A stretch of 9,729 bases of DNA from Bacteroidales bacterium UBA1184 (GTDB lineage Bacteria; Bacteroidota; Bacteroidia; Bacteroidales; ML635J-15): positions 1-9,729 of the forward strand of contig DBYO01000044.1 in NCBI GenBank assembly GCA_002310235.1. The letters run 5' to 3'. A program made the translations under genes and the position numbers. Under the pieces are notes generated by a model. It had not been told where the DNA came from. It saw only the letters and a program-made list of their open reading frames with translations, and did not search any database. Positions within the stretch are counted from its first letter, which is position 1. Each line of letters starts with the position of its first letter. This document shows, in pieces, positions 6,066 through 9,729 of this stretch.

Positions 6066-6983
6066 CTATTCAGGAGCCTGATAAAAACTTGCCGTCACCT
6101 TGCCTTCGCAAAGCGAATCACCCTTCACTACGTAATTCTGATAGTTTGTGCCTTCTGCTCCGCTATTGGCGGTATAGAGTGTCAATTCGCCGTTCTCCTC
6201 GGTCACAAGGCACAGTCCCAGACCTGCAAATTCGCCCATGTCATCAACGCGCCAGACAGAGCCAGATTCATCATCATCACATTCGGCAGGAAAATCCTTG
6301 AAATACATCTTGCCATCGGGACAAACAATGCCAGAAATTGCCAATGCCTTATTGCCCTTGTTCTTAAACTGGACATTAATCAACTGATATTCATAATTTT
6401 CACCGAATTCATAATCGACAAAACTAATCTGCACCGCCCAACCATATTTTGCTTCAATCTTAGATTTCAACTCGTCGGAAATCGGGTCGCCACCTAGAGG
6501 TCTGAAAGGAAGTATTTTTGTCGAATTCTTGAAATTTTCGTCAACAAGAAGCGGTGCTTCCCAGATTGCATCGTACTGATTCTTAGGACTTGTCAGCAGC
6601 TTGCCATATTCCATTTCGTACAGCCAACCGTTAAGATTCGCAAAATTGTAATAAGCCTCACGATAGTTGTTTTCCTCCTCGTTCTCCGGCTGATAGCCAT
6701 TGAATGCTACTGCATAATACTTGCCGTCATAAATGATGTACTTGTAATTTTCAAGGCTATCGGGGACTGGCGCACCATCATCTTCATTAAATTCGGAGAG
6801 AAGCAGAAACATCCTGCCCTCCTGGTCGGACAAGACAAATGTTGGCGACAATGGTCTTTGTGCAACTTCCGTTGTATCAGAAACACCAATGTCATTCGCA
6901 GAACAATTTCCGCCTTTGTTTCCTCCACAACCGAAAAGCAATAGAGCAGAAACAAACAATATTACAAGTTGCGTAGTTTTCAT
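6066..6983 (-). CDS. Predicted lipoprotein of unknown function
   Basis: A 305-residue protein of no family I can name. A signal of 18 residues ends in the lipobox LLFGC with C19 as lipidation site, followed by a Gly/Asn/Ser linker to about residue 45. The body is mixed and acidic, with segments such as YIIYDGKYYAVAFNGYQ and an acidic patch ECDDDESGS. The C-terminus, ending YQAPE, has no anchor. ATG at 6983 lies 9 bases after the stop of the exporter-like gene, with no promoter between, so it is expected to be translated from the same mRNA. The position suggests an envelope partner or a stress-related lipoprotein, but that is only context. Reading frame and start are secure; function is unknown. 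Confidence 0.8.
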   Translation of the reverse strand: MKTTQLVILFVSALLLFGCGGNKGGNCSANDIGVSDTTEVAQRPLSPTFVLSDQEGRMFLLLSEFNEDDGAPVPDSLENYKYIIYDGKYYAVAFNGYQPENEEENNYREAYYNFANLNGWLYEMEYGKLLTSPKNQYDAIWEAPLLVDENFKNSTKILPFRPLGGDPISDELKSKIEAKYGWAVQISFVDYEFGENYEYQLINVQFKNKGNKALAISGIVCPDGKMYFKDFPAECDDDESGSVWRVDDMGEFAGLGLCLVTEENGELTLYTANSGAEGTNYQNYVVKGDSLCEGKVTASFYQAPE

Positions 6984-6992
6984 ATCATTAAT

Positions 6993-8186
6993 TTAAAATC
7001 CTATCAGCAGTCCCACCAATCCAACGACCAGTCCCACAACCATATTTATTGCCTTGGAGACAAGGAATCCCTTCTTGGTTTCGGCAAGAAGTGGAAGCGA
7101 ACCGTGTCCGTCCTGCACAATGCTGTTGGCCAACAAGATGCTGAACGGAATATAGCCTTGAACAAACAATACTACAAAAATCAGATGCGGACCCGATTCG
7201 GGCAAAATTCCCACTGCAACGGCAATCAGCAGAAGTATGTAGGTATTGTTGTATATCCAGTCACCAAAGTTAGTGTAATTCAATATTATAGCCATAAGCA
7301 CCAACACGCCGAATGTCCACCAGAAAACTCGTGGCAAGTGCTTCTGCACAACGTGCTGAACAAGGTGCTCGCTTACAAAATGCTCGTTGGAGAAGAATAT
7401 TATGAGCAGCATAAGTGCCGACAACGACACTATTATTATGTTCACGATGTCCATTGCTCCGTGATGGTGATGATGATGCTCGAAACCTTCGGGCAGGTCG
7501 GAATCGTGGTGATGATGCTCGCAACATTCGTCGTGATGGTGATACTCGTCAGCCTCAACGACTTCGGTTTGCTGGGGAAGACTGAAAATGAGATTTTCGG
7601 AATGCGAATGTCCGATAACACCGACGCAGCATAGGATTATTATGCCAGCAAACACGCCAATCAGTTTCAGTCGCGACTTGGACGGAACGAAGTTTTTCCA
7701 TGCAAATAATTTTCCTTCGCCCGTGGTTTCGTGTTCGTGAACCTCGAATGGCACATCGTCGAAAGTAGGCGTATAATCCTTGTTCTTAAAGATTTTATCC
7801 ACAACCACGCCGGCTACGATGGCAATGACCGCCGAAATGCCGAACAGCCACAGCGACTGCACAGGCATAGTTGCCAGCATCACAAACGACTCGTCGCCCG
7901 AAGTTGCAATAAGGCAAGCCACCAGCGCACCAAGCGACAGAGCCTTGTGGGTGTAGAGCGACACCGCCGTGAATGTTCCCATACAGCCAGGAATTACGCC
8001 GAGCAATGTTCCTATCAGTGCCTGCACAAAGGCGTTGCGGTTCATTCCTTTGATGAAGCGACCCTTTGTCCACACATTCACATATTCGATGAGCGACATC
8101 ATTATTACCACGAAACTGGTAATCATCAGCGCATTGCTGAACAGGTCAAAATAGTCGATGCTATGTAGAAATTCTATGAAGTTCAT
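6993..8186 (-). CDS. Putative polytopic heavy-metal/manganese exporter (ArsP_2/DUF2899-type) with His-rich loop
   Basis: A 397-residue inner-membrane protein resembling the putative 10-TM heavy-metal exporter family (annotated as putative manganese transporter or arsenic efflux protein). Hydrophobic segments lie near 15-33, 53-70, 84-105, 110-130, 173-191, 247-265, 288-303, 316-350 and 375-396. The N-half has the motif ALIGTLLGVIPGCMGTF (57-73) and then IATSGDES (93-100). The C-half has a related GILPESGPH (326-334) and DGHGSLPLLAET (359-370), suggesting an internal repeat. The loop between the halves (216-242) has 13 histidines in clusters of 3, 4 and 6 plus C221 and C222, a likely metal-binding stretch; H193 and H195 precede it. 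It is first in a four-gene operon, starts at ATG 8186 and has a promoter box about 30 bases upstream. The transported ion cannot be read from the sequence. Confidence 0.8.
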   Translation of the reverse strand: MNFIEFLHSIDYFDLFSNALMITSFVVIMMSLIEYVNVWTKGRFIKGMNRNAFVQALIGTLLGVIPGCMGTFTAVSLYTHKALSLGALVACLIATSGDESFVMLATMPVQSLWLFGISAVIAIVAGVVVDKIFKNKDYTPTFDDVPFEVHEHETTGEGKLFAWKNFVPSKSRLKLIGVFAGIIILCCVGVIGHSHSENLIFSLPQQTEVVEADEYHHHDECCEHHHHDSDLPEGFEHHHHHHGAMDIVNIIIVSLSALMLLIIFFSNEHFVSEHLVQHVVQKHLPRVFWWTFGVLVLMAIILNYTNFGDWIYNNTYILLLIAVAVGILPESGPHLIFVVLFVQGYIPFSILLANSIVQDGHGSLPLLAETKKGFLVSKAINMVVGLVVGLVGLLIGF

Positions 8187-8214
8187 TGTATAAATCGCTT
8201 TGCAAAAAGGACTG

Positions 8215-8222
8215 CAAAAATA
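8215..8222 (-). promoter_or_regulatory. Bacteroidota -7 promoter box of the exporter-lipoprotein-LRR operon
   Basis: TATTTTTG on the minus strand matches TAnnTTTG. The predicted leader is only about 20 bases, too short for a metal riboswitch, so any metal response would be at transcription initiation. A second TTTTTGCA string lies closer to the gene (8201-8208). The terminator of the upstream gene ends about 35 bases upstream, so this is a genuine unit boundary. Confidence 0.65.
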
Positions 8223-8256
8223 CGACTAATTATCGGAATAGAGAATGGCGGAGACG

Positions 8257-8286
8257 AAATAAAAAAGGACGGCAGAGAACCGTCCT
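8257..8286 (-). terminator. Rho-independent terminator after the DUF3298 lipoprotein gene
   Basis: On the minus strand a perfect 7-base stem AGGACGG/CCGTCCT with a 7-base loop (8286-8266) is followed by TTTTTATTT. It begins about 20 bases past the stop codon at 8307 and separates the DUF3298 pair from the exporter operon. Confidence 0.88.
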
Positions 8287-8306
8287 AATATCGTATGTTT
8301 TGTGGC

Positions 8307-9161
8307 CTATTTCTCCCCAAACCAATACCTATACAGCGGAGAATCCTGGTTCAGACAAAGCTTCAATGCTTCCTTGGGAATCTCAATATCGATGCCACCG
8401 GGGATGAAATAGACGCTGGAATTGTAGCAGACGAAAAACTTGTCCTCGCTAACATAATAGTTGCCATTAAACACTTCCTCGTTTGTAATCTGCGATGCGT
8501 CATCCTCGTCGCCGTTCTGCCAGGGTTCGGTTTGCTCCCAGATAAACTTCTCAATGATATTCTTCGCCTTGCGCGTATCGCTGAAAATGTCCTTTTCCGT
8601 CATTCGCTTGCCAGTAGCAAGGTCGTACATCTTATAATGGTATTCCAGTGCGTTGCGCGGAGCAGTTGAAATTTCGTAGAATGAAAAATACGCCATTGCA
8701 ATAAACCCATCAGCCACAAATACTGGATAAATGCTATCCAAATCGTACTCCTCAAAATATTCGAAGTACTCGTCAGTTGAATCGGCAATGGCCTCCTGGT
8801 ACATGCTTACCGACTTGGCAGCACTACGCTTAAAATCAGCAGTCACATCCACGCCATCGGAAATTTCGCCAAGCACATCGTCACGAATGGCAAGAATCGC
8901 CCTGTTGTCGGTATCGGCAGGCAAAACAGCATGGTAGGTAAACGAACAACCCTTTGCCGACTTTACAACTCGGTAGGTCTTCATTTCAAGTTTAGAAGCA
9001 TCCTCTACTGCTGCCGTATCCGATTTGGGAAGGCTGTCGTTTACAATTTCTTCTGTTGTTGCTTCATTTTCCTCTACCGATGGTTCTGCTGTCTTGCTTT
9101 TGCAGGAACAAACAACAGCCGATAGCATGATTGCAAAAAATATGTAATGTATGTTTTTCAT
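8307..9161 (-). CDS. Lipoprotein with DUF3298 (RsiV/PdaC-like) domain, divergent paralog
   Basis: A 284-residue lipoprotein. I place the start at ATG 9161; a longer reading from TTG at 9167 only adds two residues. The signal MKNIHYIFFAIMLSAVVCSC ends with C20 as predicted lipid attachment site. An acidic linker runs to about residue 58. A DUF4163-like region follows (about 60-140, starting KTYRVVKS), then a DUF3298-like region (about 145-270) with SIYPVFVADG and YDLATGKRMTEKDIF. In Bacillus, related domains occur in the anti-sigma factor RsiV, which senses lysozyme, and in the deacetylase PdaC. Here there is no catalytic or transmembrane partner domain, so the role is unknown. Compared with the paralog upstream (9264-9729), the GGAHG and PYEIGPYAMG motifs are missing, while the terminal PLYRYWF is kept. 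It is probably co-transcribed with that gene. Confidence 0.8.
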   Translation of the reverse strand: MKNIHYIFFAIMLSAVVCSCKSKTAEPSVEENEATTEEIVNDSLPKSDTAAVEDASKLEMKTYRVVKSAKGCSFTYHAVLPADTDNRAILAIRDDVLGEISDGVDVTADFKRSAAKSVSMYQEAIADSTDEYFEYFEEYDLDSIYPVFVADGFIAMAYFSFYEISTAPRNALEYHYKMYDLATGKRMTEKDIFSDTRKAKNIIEKFIWEQTEPWQNGDEDDASQITNEEVFNGNYYVSEDKFFVCYNSSVYFIPGGIDIEIPKEALKLCLNQDSPLYRYWFGEK

Positions 9162-9180
9162 GTTCAAAAATTTCTTGTTG

Positions 9181-9200
9181 AGTCGTGGCGCGCCGCGACT
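9181..9200. repeat. 20-base GC-rich palindrome between the DUF3298 paralogs
   Basis: The ten-base arms AGTCGTGGCG and CGCCGCGACT are complementary but for one T-G pair, around a GGCGCGCC centre. As minus-strand RNA this would be a compact 8-base-pair hairpin with a CGCG loop about 20 bases before the start codon at 9161. It is far more GC-rich than its surroundings. It has no T-run, so it is not a standard terminator. Confidence 0.7.
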
Positions 9201-9225
9201 GTACTTTCTATATTTCCAGGTTTAA

Positions 9226-9254
9226 AGGCTCTCTGGCTGTTAGCCTGTGAGCCT
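9226..9254 (-). terminator. Two-tier hairpin downstream of the partial DUF3298 gene (possible weak terminator)
   Basis: The outer stem AGGCTC/GAGCCT (6 pairs) encloses an inner stem GGCT/AGCC (4 pairs, loop of 3) with 3-base internal loops. It begins about 10 bases past the stop codon at 9264. On the minus strand it is followed by TTAAACC only, so termination would be weak and read-through into the next paralog likely. No promoter box is visible between the two genes. Confidence 0.45.
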
Positions 9255-9263
9255 GCTAGCCTT

Positions 9264-9729
9264 TTATTTTTTCTTCTTCTCCGGGAACCAATATTCATAC
9301 AGCGGACCATCCTGCTTCAGAAACGGCTTGAGCGATTCCTTCGACAAGCCTACTAGCGGTGTTCCCATTGCATACGGACCAATCTCGTACGGCGAGTACT
9401 GGTAGTAGAGAGAATCGGCACCAATGCTGAAGTTGCCGTTGATGAAGTTTATGCCTTCGTTCCACATGTCGTCCTTCTCGTCGGAAAACTCTACAGCAAA
9501 AGCCTCGACAATCATTTCCGACAAAGCCTTTTCGTTCTCGTCGTTCATCACAAAGATGTCGTCCTCGGTGACGCGACGGCCGGTTGCAATGTTGTAAACC
9601 GTGTATGTCTTTCCCGAAATGCCGTGCGCCCCACCCTGATATTCGTAGGAATCGTCGTAATACACAAGCAGTTTGCCGTCGGCATAGACGGGATAAATGC
9701 TGTCGTAGTAGTTGACGGCGTAGATGTAG
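9264..9729 (-). CDS. DUF3298 (RsiV/PdaC-like) domain protein, C-terminal part (cut by window edge)
   Basis: The frame is open from the right edge of the window to TAA at 9264, about 155 residues. A GTG at 9665 is internal: the codons before it read YIYAVNYYDSIYPVYADGKL and align with the downstream paralog. The visible region is a full DUF3298 C-terminal domain. It has YEYQGGAHG, then YNIATGRRVTEDDIF, then YSPYEIGPYAMGTPLV, and it ends in PLYEYWFPEKKKK. GGAHG and PYEIxPYAxG are hallmark segments of the family. The N-terminus, including any lipoprotein signal, lies outside. It is the first of two tandem paralogs and likely the more conserved one. Confidence 0.82.
   Translation of the reverse strand, partial: YIYAVNYYDSIYPVYADGKLLVYYDDSYEYQGGAHGISGKTYTVYNIATGRRVTEDDIFVMNDENEKALSEMIVEAFAVEFSDEKDDMWNEGINFINGNFSIGADSLYYQYSPYEIGPYAMGTPLVGLSKESLKPFLKQDGPLYEYWFPEKKKK

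Noticed and set aside
6969..7634. Plus-strand open frame of 221 codons rich in His, Tyr and Met
   Set aside because: It is antisense to the exporter-like gene and its composition mirrors the hydrophobic and His codons of that gene.
8187..8214. Manganese riboswitch ahead of the exporter-like gene
   Set aside because: The leader predicted from the promoter box is only about 20 bases, too short for a known metal riboswitch.
1..9729. tRNA, rRNA, transposase or integrase genes
   Set aside because: No such sequence was recognised on either strand by reading. A dedicated covariance-model search was not possible.

Overview
The window looks like chromosomal DNA of a Bacteroidota member, probably order Bacteroidales. 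The first gene encodes a GyrB N-terminus close to those of Bacteroides. Several transcription units are preceded by the phylum's TAnnTTTG -7 promoter box. There is a BspA-type leucine-rich-repeat protein and several short-signal lipoproteins of unknown family. Every supported gene lies on the minus strand, so the window reads right to left in transcription order. Species cannot be named from the sequence.

Layout in transcription order. At 9729-8307 two paralogous DUF3298-type (RsiV/PdaC-like) proteins lie in tandem; the first is cut by the window edge. They are separated by about 100 bases holding two compact hairpins, and the pair ends at a good intrinsic terminator (8257-8286). A promoter at 8215-8222 then starts a tight four-gene operon (8186-3600). 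It encodes a polytopic heavy-metal exporter-like membrane protein with a histidine-rich loop, two unrecognised lipoproteins, and a 580-residue BspA-like LRR protein without a secretion signal. Next come a stand-alone arginine deiminase gene (3451-2207) with its own promoter and terminator, a DUF234-type AAA ATPase with a C-terminal PD-(D/E)XK-like region (1929-610), and the 5' end of gyrB (329-1), again with its own promoter.

The most unusual part is 430-2200, around the ATPase gene. The gene sits between two nearly identical terminator-containing direct repeats (493-534 and 2152-2191). Its promoter region carries two copies, 139 bases apart, of an unusual 37-base nested palindrome. This looks like an accessory cassette placed between two housekeeping-type genes. 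The palindrome could be an operator or a substrate of the ATPase, but that is a hypothesis from layout alone. No rRNA, tRNA, CRISPR array, transposase or integrase was seen.
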